64,000 nt of DNA from Thinopyrum elongatum (taxonomy: Eukaryota; Streptophyta; Magnoliopsida; Poales; Poaceae). The position numbers and the translations under genes are program-made. The DNA lies in the NCBI GenBank assembly GCA_011799875.1, contig CM022302.1, forward strand, positions 324,976,683-325,040,682, written 5' to 3'. The notes beneath the pieces were generated by a model that worked only from the letters and a program-made list of their open reading frames with translations, was not told the DNA's origin and did no database searches. Positions 1-10,858 of this stretch are shown in pieces (position 1 is the first letter of the stretch; every line of letters begins with the position of its first letter).

Positions 1-165
1 ACAATAAGTTCTGCTAGCACATTAAGTTGACGTACACCCCTTTCTACAAAAAAGTTCAAGTACAAAAATAGAACAGGTCACAATCAAATGTATTGGCACA
101 TCAGTGCTTCACACCTGTAGCTCGGATATAACTAGTATCTGAGAAGATTCAGTTGTTACCTCAAA

Positions 166-1160
166 TTAGAGCACATCCAGACAGCCAGCCCGGCCCCTTC
201 TCCCGAAGAAGCAGTGGCCTCCGCCGCGTGATGGAGTAGGCCATGTGCCATCCATTGTTCCGAGCAACACGGGGAAAGTCTGACATTGACTCATGTAATG
301 GACGTCGTCAACGGAACCTGGCACCAACGACGGCGGTAGGACTTCGATTGATGGATTGACCACTTCTTCAACATGCACGAAGACTCGATACAGGTACATA
401 CCTAACATGGTCCGTGGCGGCCTTGGTAGCGACAAATAGTACAACCCCAGTTCCTGCACTGGTATCTCAACACCAAACACCTTCGGTATGGTGGACGGCT
501 TCTTCATCCATGCCATAACCGTCAGAGCCCAGCTGTCTGGAGGAACAAACATACTTACGAGCTCACCTCCTAGGTCGTTGATAAGCTCATTCATGGACTC
601 GTTGTTCCAAGCACGTCAAGGCATGCCGTGGAAGGTAAGCTTTGTTAAAAACTCAAGCTCAGAGGGCATCGACCCCATCCTGGGTGACACCGATCAAAGC
701 TCACCAGCGCGCCATCATAGAAAAAATGCCGGGAAGATTCGAACACACGACTGGAGTCGAAAGTTGTCCGGAACCTGACGAAGAAATCAGCCGGTGGCAG
801 ACAGACTTCGACGAGCAAGTCACTTATTTGGATGTCGTGTGCAATGCCAAGAGCTTTGACAAGGTCATCCGGCGAGACGGGAGGCCGTTCGCCGTTGGTG
901 GTTACCATCAACACTTTGCCGGCAAACTTGTCGTCAAGCGCCGCCATGCCACTGTTGAGCGACAGCACGCAGCGCTCAAAGGCAGGATGGACCTCAGGAT
1001 CTCCGGCTTGGAGATCCGTGTTGACTGGCGACATGATAGTGTGCTTGAGTACAGGGAGTACAGGAGGGGGATTTGGGGGAACTGGAGAAGGAATCGAGAT
1101 TCCAGAGGTGGGGGAGGGGCGGGAGATTGGGGATGAAAAGGTAGCACGAATTTCGAACAC
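166..1160 (-). pseudogene. DUF4283-like protein gene, frameshifted and with a nonsense codon
   Basis: Two minus-strand open pieces join into one protein if two lesions are allowed. The N-terminal piece (ATG at 1158-1160) contains a stretch around SPDDLVKALG and FFVRFRTTFDSSRVF that resembles the small alpha/beta DUF4283 domain common in Triticeae transposon-associated proteins. Near position 670 one base appears to be missing. After the shift the frame reads LEFLTKLTFHGMP, then a TGA at 616-618 where a TGG (Trp) is expected, then RAWNNESMNELINDLG. The second piece ends at 166-168. Function is unknown; members of the family are thought to bind nucleic acid. It lies on the same strand as the F-box pseudogene 0.7 kb away. 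The family call is from memory and moderate; the two lesions are seen directly. Confidence 0.55.
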
Positions 1161-1845
1161 GCGTCAATACGCTCTCGGTGCGCAAGTGCACAAAAACACC
1201 AGTGGCGCCCACATGTCGGCCTAAGAGTCCTTTTTCTTTCTTTTTTTGAGCGTCCGGCCAAAGAGTTCGTAATTGGCCTGTTTGGCATTGCGTTACTACT
1301 AGGCCCATATTCAACGACACCTCACATTGGCCCAAACAAGTGTACATCATCGAAAAGACACTGAGCTCAAATTATAACTTGAAAAAAGGATATATACACT
1401 GAATACTGGAGAATGGTGATGCCCTCATTTAGCCCACCAGCAGTTCGAGAATAAACATTTCGAAACAACGATATATACAACATTCAAACACTGACTAGTG
1501 ACTACTACTAACATAAACAGCAAGACATGATAGTTCATAAGAAGTCTTGCTACACCACCAAAACGCACCCATCTGCAGTGCTCAGACTCTCATGATCCAG
1601 ATGAGAATGACATTCTAAAGAGAGGCAACTATTACATAGTAAGAGTGACATAGACGAGGATGACCAAATGACAAGGAGTCTGCATAACAAAAGAGAGAAC
1701 TACCCATCTAGAACAAGCAGCAAAGACAACAAGTCAATCGAAGAGGGATGATCCAATACCATCATAATCTGCAGCCCCGCTTCAGCCACCAGTGATTTGG
1801 AGACACCAGGACTCCACCCTTTCGATGCAACAGCCCAATTACCTA
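1161..1845. other. intergenic, no gene seen
   Basis: AT-rich spacer between the 5' end of the DUF4283-like pseudogene and the 3' end of the F-box pseudogene. The part next to 1846 would be the 3' untranslated region of the F-box gene. I see no repeat or further gene. Confidence 0.6.
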
Positions 1846-2536
1846 TCAACCTGAAGGCTTGAACCACATCACTGCCTGTCGGAGTTGAGACATCCAAGGA
1901 TCAAAGTTAATCCAGATGCCGTTGTCATTCTCACCTTCTTTTGGCTGCAGGTTGTATCATTGACAATCAGGGGCCTGTAGTCCCGAAGTCCTAGGGCTCG
2001 CCGTGTAGACACAGTTTTCCCTAGCAAACACAGCCTCTCTACCATCAAGGTCCTTGCCAACGGTGATCTCCTGGTTAATCGGATAATTGAGTCCAAGAAA
2101 CAAAGAGTGTGAACAAAGGCTATTTACTCGCCTCCAACTCAAAAATCCTGAAGGCCCCAACAAGTTGGTATCCTGCTCATAGACGTAACAGCCACTCTTC
2201 GGATACTCACGTATTTCATGGTGCTTGTACACAGTGGGGTTTTTGCAATATAACTTTGCCGGCTCATGTGTGCGAATGATCATTAGTATTTTGTTGTCGT
2301 CTGATCGAGCAAGGAACCAGTTGTGCTTCCCTGTTTTTGGCAAAGGTGGTGTGATTACAAAGGGTGGTAAATGTAGGGATACTGCATCATATCAAAAAGG
2401 ACAGGCATTGTTAATGTAAGATCAGCATTATTCAGAGTATGAGTAGGATAATGCAAGAAACATCATTGATCTGTCCCTGTTGGAACTGAGAGGAAAATAC
2501 ATGGAAATGTATACTGGTTTCAAAAATGTAGAAGTG

Positions 2537-2715
2537 CCATGCATGGTTATACTCATGTTAACTCGCAATCGATTCTTCACAGGAAACTACCATGCCATGC
2601 ATGTTATGTAATCATGTTCTGTTCTCACAAATAAATTCTTCAAGGAAACTAACACATCATGCATTGTTATATACTCATGTTCTGTGGGAAAAAATCTTGT
2701 GAGGATATTATTCTA
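2537..2715. repeat. three imperfect ~60-bp tandem units in the F-box intron
   Basis: Units beginning near 2537, 2595 and 2656 share a pattern of ccatgcat, a tcatgtt core and ttcttcacaggaaact-like text. They lie wholly inside the F-box pseudogene intron. Similarity is moderate and was judged by eye. Confidence 0.55.
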
Positions 2716-3559
2716 GCCATTGATTGCTCAAGGGAGAATATAGGTATGTACACATGGTAAGCATTACAGGATTTCACTACTTCCAAATATAGAATTCTCC
2801 ATATGCACATTTACTACCCTAATGTATGGTTAGATGAAACCAACAGTGTGATGCATGTTTCTACATCATGAAAATGAGGAAACTAACATGGCTATTGATA
2901 CACGCTCATATTTAGTAGTATATAGATTACTATAAAGTTAGGAGAATATCCATATCTTCCTAACTGTTTGATTATTCAAGGGTACAAATTGGCTGTAATG
3001 ACATGGTCACAATCACATGATTTAACTCATTCCAAATATAGCCATAGTTCTACTCAAATTCTGCTCAAACAGGGATATGCCAATCATCACAAAAGTTCAA
3101 ACTGTGTCATGGAGTTATCATTAAAATCAGACAAAAACAACTTACACGCGCTGTCCTAGCAATACGTGGTGCCATCTTCTTTGTCGATCGCATAGATGAT
3201 GCCATTGTGTTCAATAGCATCACAGAAGTGTGTATCAGCTTTGACGATCCACTGTGAGGTGAGTTGTCTCGACCTAAAGAAGGCACTGGCGGAAAGATAG
3301 GCTAGTCCATGGTTCAATAAGGCAATTAGCTTGAAGTCTGCGTAATCCGCATATCGTGTGGGCACTTGGCATATTACAATCTTCTACAAAACAAGGTCCG
3401 TCCAACTGACGTGGTAATCTAGATGACTTGGACCGTGACGGTAAAACCCTACATAATCCAACATAGGAAGGATAATCTCATGGGAGGTGTGGAAGTTCAT
3501 GAGCACCAACTTGTTCTGGTCTTCTCTGACGGCAGCCATCCAGTGGGAGTTCATGCCGA

Positions 3560-3705
3560 CCCAGTACATACCTGCCAAGAAGTTTCGGGCGATAGTGATC
3601 GGATCAAAGTTGAGGGGCATCATGTACGGTGACCTAGTACATACCTGCAAAGAAGTTTCAGCTGATGGAGGTTTGATTGAAGTCGATGGGCATGATGTAC
3701 GCCTT
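3560..3705. repeat. 73-bp tandem duplication inside the F-box gene
   Basis: Unit 1 is 3560-3632 and unit 2 is 3633-3705, offset exactly 73 bases (agtacatacctgc in both). On the minus strand unit 1 encodes the normal ITIARNFLAGMYWVG, while unit 2 reads TSIS*NFFAGMY*V, with stops at the Arg and Trp positions. Because 73 is not a multiple of three, the copies lie in different frames. Confidence 0.85.
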
Positions 3706-3930
3706 TGTATCATGGTGAGCGCATCTCGCAAGAGCAGATAGCAGCAAGCAGAGTGTCCTGAAAAGCTCAGGCCTCGCTTCGACGATGGCCGCGTGCATGT
3801 CCCTCGAGCATGCAGCGAGCCGCACGGCGCTCAACATATCCATACATGAACAATAGAGGTCGAGGATGTCACTGGGGAGATCGCTCCAGTCGTGGCTCAT
3901 AGGGATGTTGCGCGCTTCGCGTTCGGCCAT

Positions 3931-5024
3931 GATGGAGTTTGGAAGGTGGGGTATTTTGGGGCTTGATTTATGGGGAGAAGGCTCTCGGTGCTGGATCAGC
4001 TAGCGAGGGAATAGTGGTACTGGGGGAGGCGAGCGAGGCGAGGGTAAACAAGGGCACAGTGAGATGATGAAGAGTGACCTCAGGATCTCTGGCGAGATGG
4101 AGTGGTGCTAGGGGAGAGGGAGACGAGGCGAGGCATGCTATACAGCGGTGGTGACAGTGACTGCACAGTGCACAAGGTGAGGCTGACTTTGGTAACCCGA
4201 ACACACTGCATGGACTAGTGTCACCTCGGGCACAGGGTCTTGTCACTTCACTGTGAGGACCGGATGAATTATATTTTGACCAACAAGTGTACTACAGTTG
4301 TACTACTAGTAGTAGTAACATACGGAGTAGTACTGTATAGCGGAAAGAGGTCATGCTAGCATGCCTCTGGGTTCACGTCATCCTACAGGTAGAATCCATA
4401 TTGCGAGCAGAACCAAATTCTCGTGCATGCGGAAGCGCGAAGAAGGGCTTTTTTTCTTTTTTGAGGATAACCGCATATTCCTTAACCAGAAAAGGTTGTG
4501 TCTCGCACGCACGCGCCAATATCCATCCGAACCAGCTACGACACATTTTTTGTGCAAAGAGATGGATATGTTTGTATATTTGTTTGCGTAGGTCCCACCT
4601 GTCAAGAGGGGTGCAAAATAAAAAAGAATCATAAAATGTTTCGCCACGGTGATTCGAAAGAGTGACCTCAACTAGCCAGTGGCACATGTAGCGCTAGAAG
4701 GATGGGCACGTACACGGACACGTACCACTACTCCATACGCTACCCGCATAGCCTTTTTGTTTTGTAGGTTAATCTACCTAGCCATCTAATCAACTGTCTG
4801 CATGCCACTTCTCCCATTTACTTCTCCATCGGGAACCGATTTTCCTCGGCTTCTTCACCTATCCGTCATTTGCATTCAAACCACACTGGATTCACACTGT
4901 TTTAACCTCTTCAGATACTCTTGGAGTAATTCCTAATCCCCTTTAAATAATCATCTTCTTCTAGTTAGACTAGCCACCTAATCCTAATACTCCAAACCAT
5001 AGCCCTCCGGTCCAGCAGTTCCAA
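3931..5024. other. divergent intergenic region between the F-box and exonuclease genes
   Basis: About 1.1 kb separates two oppositely oriented genes, so it should hold both promoters. A TATA-like tttaaata lies at 4942-4949 on the plus strand, about 75 bases before the exonuclease ATG. For the F-box gene I see no convincing TATA box. Short open frames here look accidental. Confidence 0.45.
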
Positions 5025-5702
5025 ATGGAGAAAGAGATCCCTATGCAGCTTTTTAGCATCAAACATGTCCTCAGCGAAGGCTCGTTGAGCATAGCTGCCA
5101 CCGTCACCGACCACCCAAGGGTTGTTCGGGAGTGGATCAACAATGTATCCAACTCCCTCGAAAAGGTGGAGATGAAGGTCATCGGTCTCGATGCAGATTA
5201 CACAGAACGTGCCACTGGGAAGATCCAACGAGCCGCCGTCCTTCAGTTGTGCCTCGAAGATGAAGTTTTGGTGTATCACATCATACACACACCCTCCATA
5301 CCAGGTGAGCTCCATGATTTCATGTCTCGGGAGGACATATACTTCTGTGGGGAAACCATAGAAGGGGACAAACAAAAGTTGGTGTCGTACAACCTTGATT
5401 TGAAAAACATCGCTGACCTACAAACCAAAATTCTTGTAGATGGTTGTGATAAAAAACACCATCCCTATTCGACGTAGCAAATTCTGTGCTCAGAACAAAT
5501 CTTGAGAAGGGTGATGAGGCATTGGGATTAAGGTCATCTAGATGGGAGAATTATCCCTTGACCTACGAGCGGATAAAATATGCTACCCTCGATGCCCATG
5601 TGAGTTTCGAGATAACTGCAAGGTCGAAAGAGCTTGTTGCGAGGCCGTCTCCCACAGAAGAAGAAGAAGAAGAAGAAGAAGAAGAAGAAGAAGAAGAAGA
5701 AG

Positions 5703-5733
<31 letters not shown>

Positions 5734-5788
5734 TGCAGCAGCAGCAAGGCATTATAGATGGATGAACTATTTCGTCTCTTATTTGTAA
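5025..5788 (+). pseudogene. DEDDy-type 3'-5' exonuclease domain protein, one-base frameshift
   Basis: A WRN-exonuclease-like plant protein that would trim nucleic acid 3' ends with two metal ions. Residues 50-60 read KVIGLDADYT (motif I; the usual D-x-E is D-x-D here). Then come IQRAAVLQLC, FCGETIEGDKQKL (motif II Asp) and, in the second piece, YATLDAHVSFEI (motif III, Y-x3-D). The first piece starts at ATG 5025 and stops at 5475-5477. The family reading continues in another frame (TPSLFDVANSVL, then WENYPLTYERIKY), and the shift falls in the A6 run at 5451-5456, where a seventh A would restore it. The C-terminus is a 25-residue Glu run, then about 18 residues to TAA at 5786-5788. Either a recent pseudogene or a homopolymer sequencing error. 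No intron boundary fits the shift. Confidence 0.7.
5657..5731 (+). repeat. (GAA)25 trinucleotide microsatellite, coding for poly-Glu
   Basis: Twenty-five uninterrupted GAA codons sit in frame between the exonuclease motif III segment and the short C-terminal tail. Pure runs of this length are usually length-polymorphic. Confidence 0.97.
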
Positions 5789-5970
5789 AAAAAAAGTATT
5801 TCCTCTCTGTATATATTGATAGATGAACTATTTCGCTGGTGTGAATGTCTTTGGAACAAGTGTAGTAGCATAGGTCCGCTTGACTATCCGCCTAGTTTTC
5901 TCTACTACTCCTTGTAGTGATCGGTATGCAATGCATGAGTCAGTAGACATGACAGCTTGTCCATGGAAGT

Positions 5971-6270
5971 TGAACTACGGCGACCATCATGTCTCTACCA
6001 CTGCCACACGCGATTCCCACGACGCCGCTCCAACCCACGGCACCATGTCCTCTGACGTGCGCCTCACCCCTCTCGGCCCCATCGCCCCTCTGCCTTTGTT
6101 TGCATGACATGTGGGCTAGCTGAACTGCGGTGACCATCAAGTTTCTACCGCAGCCACATGCAATTCCCATGATGCCGCTCGAACCCACGATACCACGTCC
6201 CCCCACATGTGCCTCACCCCTCTCGGCCCCACCGCCCCTCTGCCTTTGTGAGCATGGCATGTGGACCAGC
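5971..6270. repeat. two 150-bp tandem units
   Basis: 5971-6120 and 6121-6270 align along their whole length with an offset of exactly 150 bases, both running from tgaact-cgg-gaccatca to ctctcggcccc and cgcccctctgcc. The offset keeps a 50-codon phase, so an open frame persists on the minus strand, but the peptide resembles nothing known and I do not call a gene. Confidence 0.8.
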
Positions 6271-6639
6271 CAACTGTAGGGTCCACATGTCATGGACTCA
6301 AAGGCAGGTGTAGTAAGGCGCTGAAGCTCAGTCCTGTGGGCCCTGAGAGGAAAATGTAACACCTGCGCCAGGCCTTGTGGTGCTACCGCTGCACGAATTC
6401 GTGCCAAACTCGAGATTTGTTTCTTACTACTACTACCAATGTGTCGGCCCGTGTGTTGCAATGGATCCAAAGTAGTAGAATAATACTTGTTCACAAACTT
6501 GAAATATAAACACTCTAGTTTTGATATACATATATCAGTAAAAATAAATTATGCTTCACTCAAAATATATTCCTTGGGTTGTTTTGATGAGGTGAGGGAC
6601 GGGTGTGGCTGGTTTCAAGATAAGAACAGGTTTTAAAAA

Positions 6640-7049
6640 AATCTCGGAGCATGCGCTCGTCCACGTCGAGAGCGGCGAGGATGCGATATTCGCGGGCGTG
6701 CTCTCATCCACGTCGAGAGTGGTGAGGATGCGATGCTCGCGGGCATGTTGCTGGAGAACACGCTCGTCCCCATTGTGAGTGGCGAGGACGCGATGCACCT
6801 CCTCGTGACCGACCAGGGCGTGCTGCTGGAGCACAGCTACCCCTTGTGGCCGACGAGGGCGAGCTGCTAGAACACACTATCCTCTGCGTGGCTAGTGAGC
6901 GCGCGCTACTCGCGGCTGTCGAGGGCGTGCTCCACCTCGGCGATGTTGGAGACTTCGTCCTCTTCCCAGGCCGTGGCGCCATCCAATTTGGCAACGGCTG
7001 CGTGCTCTGGTGGGTGTTGTGTCCGTATGGGAGCTCTGAGCTACAGTAA
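6640..7049 (+). other. GC-rich degenerate repeat, possible gene fragment
   Basis: A GC-rich block in AT-rich surroundings with imperfect units of about 50-60 bp (cgtccacgtcgagag-ggcgaggatgcg, and lctgctggagca-type repeats). From 6846 a plus-strand frame of 67 codons has a recurring LLEH and ALLAAVEGVLHL flavour. I do not recognise a family. It could be the remnant of a repetitive coding exon. Confidence 0.3.
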
Positions 7050-7423
7050 CAGTGGGGGCGGGGGTTGACCTTTTCATGGTTTCACATGGTCTGAGGAGGA
7101 AGATAGAATCTCAAGTAGCACAATATGTTGGAACGTGTCGGACGAAGGCTGGTAGGAGTAGTACAACAAACATCACATGTGCACCATATTTCCAGAAGGG
7201 TTTAATGTAATTTGTGTGAAATGGGTCTGTGTGGATGTGCGAGTAGTACATCCATATCATTGACATTCATGCACGCAACAAACATTTGTATGCATGATTT
7301 CACCCTATTTTCATATTCTGTTTGGGAGTGGATTGGATTTTTGTAACTGGAGCTCATTTTCCTACAAACTTGTTGAAAGTATACAAAGTTTGATTTTAAA
7401 GAAACCCAATATGCGGTATTATG

Positions 7424-7532
7424 TACTCCCTCGGTTCACTTTTGTAAGTCATTTCAGACAACTCAAAATGGGTCGTTTTGCACATTGTCTGAAAATGTCT
7501 TTAAGGTCTTACAAAAGTGAACAGAGGGAGTA
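7424..7532. mobile_element. Stowaway-type MITE
   Basis: A 105-bp element (7426-7530) with terminal inverted repeats: ctccctcggttcact at the left, complementary to the right end agtgaacagagggag. It is flanked by TA on both sides (7424-7425, 7531-7532), as expected for Tc1/mariner-mobilised Stowaway MITEs of grasses. It has no coding capacity. Confidence 0.93.
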
Positions 7533-9082
7533 TTATATATTCTATATTCATTATTTTTATACAGTCAATGCGTGTATTTGCACATACATGATATAAACCA
7601 TTGATTGATGTTGATCCAATGGTTCAAGTGGCTGCGATTCGGATCTACTATAACCTAATTGTACCCACACACGTTCTTCTCGAACGAGCAGCATGACAGT
7701 GTGATCGATCCAAACAAGAAAAGCCCTCAACAAGACCTCCAGACGTGCCATGTGGCTTCATGAGTGCCCCCCACATCATATTATTCATACTACATTCACT
7801 GAAAAAAAGATAAATCACCCAAAACAAGATCTTCTTGTTTTTTGTTCCTACGATGATGTGTCGTGCACGTACCTAGTTATATCTATACCCCTATATAGTG
7901 TGCAAATAACTTTGAAAGTTGGTCATTGGATGAAGCCAATCTGACGGTGCAGAGATGGCAAATCCGAGCACTACTGGCCGTTGGATATCATCTACATTCC
8001 ACCAGATTCTGCCACATATACAATCTAGAAGACTCCATGGTTGAACTTAAGCATAATGCACAAACCTCAAAACACAAGCACTTCTCCTTTGTTCTAGAAT
8101 CTTCCGTATCCTAATTACCTAAACTTTGTTTTTCTAAATGAGTTGCCATTATTTGTTTTTACTTTATGCTTTACAATGCAAAATTCCATGAATCTTAAAA
8201 TAGATTAACTTTTTTTATAAAACTAATTGATTTTGAATGAGATGAACTATAAGAATTAAACGAACATATACATCATGCATATATGACTCAAAGCTTACAT
8301 GCTATAGTGTGGTATTTATTCATAATTTGATTGCCAAATCTCATGCGTGCAATGCACGTGTACCTTACTAGTACTAGTATAGAGGTAGTAGGAGTAGTAC
8401 GGAGTGCTCCAACTATATGAACGAGTCCCATCTGACACCAAATTTCTTGGCTTCCGTGCTACAGCTAGATCTTCCGCTCCTTGTTTCTGTTTTCCAACGC
8501 GGTGGGCGGGGTGCGGTTTGCCGATAGTCGGTTTGCTCAACTGCGGTCCCACATGAAAGTGAAAATGCTAGGAAACACGCCTTCCCTAGCTATGTGGTGT
8601 GCCGGACGGACCATGGAGTACTCCTGATTCCCGAGCGTGTGGGGGTGCGATGCGAACGCGGCATGCCTTTCCTTTTTAAACATGTATAAATTGTAACATT
8701 TGGTTCTGCTCCTTGGCACAATCGAAACATAGAAATAACGATTGGAAACGCTATGGCGGGGCTTTTCCCGCCCGATAAGCGGGGTAGTAGCTAGGTTGGC
8801 GCATCGTCGGTCTGGTCACATGCGGTCCCACATGTTGTAGTGATATAAAGCCTAGCCAATGCGCGTTAACCGGGGGGGTGGGACGACAGTGTGGTATGCG
8901 ACGCGAATGGGGCATGCTTCATGTACGTGTTCTAGTTTCTCGTTTTGAACTTGCGAACGTTACAGGCATGCTGCACGAGTAGTTTTGAATTTATAAGTTC
9001 GGTCGTAGTTTTGAATTTATGAGTAGTTCATAGGTTGGGTCAAGCATCGTACGTAGACTATGAAGTTGATGCAAAAGGTAAG
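7533..9082. other. intergenic, no gene seen
   Basis: AT-rich sequence. Two stretches (about 8500-8700 and 8790-8960) share phrases such as tgcggtcccacatg and a gcgacgcgaa-g-ggcatgc segment and may be an old, strongly diverged duplication. Nothing else is recognised. Confidence 0.5.
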
Positions 9083-9136
9083 TACAACGTCCGTCCTGGT
9101 TTGTTGGTCCCCTTCGTGTGTTGACGGAGGGAGTAC
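9083..9136. mobile_element. internally deleted Stowaway-like MITE remnant
   Basis: Reads cgtccgtcctggtttgttgg, then acggagggagta. These are the two ends of the common grass MITE whose termini read ctccgtcctggttta...ggacggaggga, joined with almost no middle. Similar isolated ends occur near 10144-10200. Confidence 0.5.
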
Positions 9137-9317
9137 TAGTTACAGTGATGAATATAATTGACGCCAAATGTGAGCAAAGGGATCACACATGTCTTTATCG
9201 ACTGGAACGACAATGCAATAGTACAATAAGAATTAAGGCCACGATGACGCGATCGCAGTGGTGGTTATAGGAGGCAAGAACAAAGATGCATCCATGAACG
9301 ACCTCCTCCTCCTCGAC

Positions 9318-9887
9318 TTAGTGCGCCCGGCCACCGACCGGCGGCTGGGGATCGGCGGCTTTCGTGGTGAGGTCAAGGTGCTTCTCAACAAAGGCGTCCA
9401 AGGCTTCCAGCCGGTTGACGAAGGCCAACGTCATAGCGTCCTCACCAGCCTTGTAGATGCCTATGTACACGACATCATCATACACGTGGATGTGTAGGTT
9501 GATGAATTCTTGTAGGGCGACACGCCTAGCAGTGAGCGCGACCTTGAGGTGGACATTCTTTGTTGCGTTGGCGGGCAGTCGCAGGGCCACCAGTGCTTGA
9601 AAGAGTTTCTCACCATGGAGGCCGATTAGGGTGGCAGGCAACGAGGAGCCTGGGTGTGCAGGCTAGAGGAGTACGGCAATGTCATCTGCGAGCTTCTTTA
9701 CGACGGTGAACTTGTTGATGGTGGCAACGATCATCTTGTCCAACTGAGAGTCGTAGCTGGCGTCGACGATGGCCATGAACCAGCCGGTCACCAACACCCT
9801 CTGGAGACGATCCTCGATCCCATGCCGCAGGCCGGCGTCGTGGACCATCTGGCACAGCTGCTGGCCGATCGATCGCATCGCCGCCAT
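9318..9887 (-). pseudogene. unrecognised ~190-codon gene with one internal TAG
   Basis: ATG at 9885-9887 (MAAMRSIGQQLCQMV). The frame is open to 9318 except for a single TAG at 9663-9665 (ADDIAVLL*PAHPGSSL), where CAG (Gln) would restore it. The reading has a balanced, protein-like composition: amphipathic helices in the first half (LDKMIVATINKFTVVKKL), then LKVALTARRVALQEFINLH and DDVVYIGIYKAGEDAM. No signal peptide or membrane segment. It is a single exon. A TATAAAAG 83 bases upstream supports a real gene. I do not recognise the family. The 93 codons after the stop also stay open, so the lesion is recent or is a sequencing error. Confidence 0.6.
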
Positions 9888-9969
9888 GGGTCTGAAGTGA
9901 GCATTGTTGTGCTTAGTGTAGGTGCGTAGGTGCGTACAATGTGGTAGATGCATTGGAATGAAGGGGGCG

Positions 9970-9977
9970 CTTTTATA
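9970..9977 (-). promoter_or_regulatory. TATA box of the unrecognised gene
   Basis: The minus strand reads TATAAAAG here, about 83 bases upstream of the ATG at 9887. This is a normal plant distance for a TATA box plus a short leader. Confidence 0.6.
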
Positions 9978-9998
9978 TGAGTGCAAACTGTGTTGCAT

Positions 9999-10364
9999 TC
10001 ACATCGTGCTGCCTCCGTTCCGTGTCCTCCTCCCTACTTCCCTCAGCATGCTACTAATTGAAGGAGGATGCATCATTGGCCGTTCAACATTTCGGGAACC
10101 GCTACCCTCTCCCTCATCTGCATTAAAGCCGTATCGGGAACTGTCCTGGTTTATTAGTTTACCGTCCATTTCTCAAAAAAAATACCGTCCTGGTTTACTA
10201 GCTGTCAAATCAAATACTACTAGTAGGGAGTGTTGCGCCGCCCGCTGCATGCCCGGCTGAACACGCCTCCATCGAATGCCTCCATCACCCGCATGGAAAC
10301 CAAAAAACCTACTCCGGCCACATGTCCGTTCATGAGCGGCCGGAATTAAACACAACGCCAGCAG
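9999..10364. other. intergenic with MITE-end fragments
   Basis: Contains two separate gtcctggttta-type fragments (about 10144-10160 and 10186-10203) that look like decayed MITE ends. Nothing else is recognised. Confidence 0.4.
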
Positions 10365-10458
10365 AGCTCCTCCCATCCGCCCTTTATTTAAATGAGGCCA
10401 GACACCGGCAAAGCTCCTACCATCTGCCTTCTATTTAAACGAGACCAGATGGCGGGCA
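10365..10458 (+). repeat. 47-bp tandem duplication carrying two TATA-like boxes
   Basis: Units 10365-10411 and 10412-10458 share agctcct-ccatc-gcc and a tatttaaa box (10385-10392 and 10432-10439). It lies just upstream of a GC-rich open region on the plus strand and could be a duplicated core promoter. Confidence 0.55.
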
Positions 10459-10858
10459 AGAATCGCACCCCTCCGCCGCTCCCCCATCTCCTCCTTCCCC
10501 ATTTTCTCCACTCTTCCGATGGCTTCCAAGGAGCCGTTCCCCGGCATACTAGCCGGCTAGGTGGCCCGCCGAGCCCTCCGTATACGAGTGAGGCCGCTTG
10601 GTGCTTCACCTACCTCGCCTAGCCCGACGGAGCCAGTTGATGCCCCAAACCAGAGCGTGGTTCAGCAACTCGCCGTTCCAGTTCACCTCGACGAGGAGTG
10701 GTGTGTTGGTCCACGCTGGCACGGCGGCGAGCACGGCTGCACGGGCGTCATCGCTGCCGCGTTGTACCGTGCCACTAGTGTCTGCGGCCGCGCCTCCCGT
10801 GTCTGCGGTGGTTGCGCCTCTCGTGTCTGTGGCCGCGCCTCCCGTGCATGCGGCAGTG
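10459..10858 (+). pseudogene. 5' part of a host open region interrupted by a retrotransposon
   Basis: GC-rich sequence, open over long distances in more than one frame, with short tandem gtgtctgcggccgcgcctcc-like units near its end. It stops at the left insertion boundary of the element at 10859. When the element and one TSD copy are removed, an upstream frame continues into 17903 as CGSAMHAETEAGCAESDESV, a more protein-like stretch that ends at the TAG 17992-17994. Which frame was used, and the product, are not known. Confidence 0.4.
10854..10858. repeat. target site duplication cagtg (left)
   Basis: Matches cagtg at 17898-17902 exactly. Both outermost dinucleotides of the element have changed (TG to AG at 10859, CA to TA at 17896-17897), so the boundary was set by comparison with the inner LTR ends. 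Confidence 0.8.

Larger units (their letters stand above)
1846..3930 (-). pseudogene. F-box / DUF295 (beta-propeller) protein, broken
   Basis: The intact gene would encode a substrate adaptor of SCF ubiquitin ligases: an N-terminal F-box (residues about 14-50, DWSDLPSDILDL then RLAACSRDMHAAIVEARPELF) followed by a DUF295 beta-propeller. Exon 1 runs from ATG 3930 to about 3146 and exon 2 from 2381 to the stop at 1846-1848. The intron 2382-3145 has a GTAAG donor and CAG acceptor, and the phase fits (SA|L|SLHLPP). Four lesions are visible: a 73-bp tandem duplication at 3560-3705 that shifts the frame and stops it after about 90 residues; TAG at 3384-3386; TAG for Trp at 3156-3158 (TTYC*D); and TGA at 1957-1959. 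After this last stop, exon 2 stays open through EGENDNGIWINFDPWM to the end. Only a truncated F-box peptide could be made. F-box/DUF295 genes are numerous in grasses and often pseudogenised. Confidence 0.8.

Noticed and set aside
5534..5757. Poly-Arg and poly-Phe frames over the GAA run
   Set aside because: Other-frame readings of the microsatellite; only the poly-Glu frame joins the exonuclease domain.
8440..8960. Tandem duplication of about 290 bp
   Set aside because: Only short phrases match; too diverged to support as a defined repeat.
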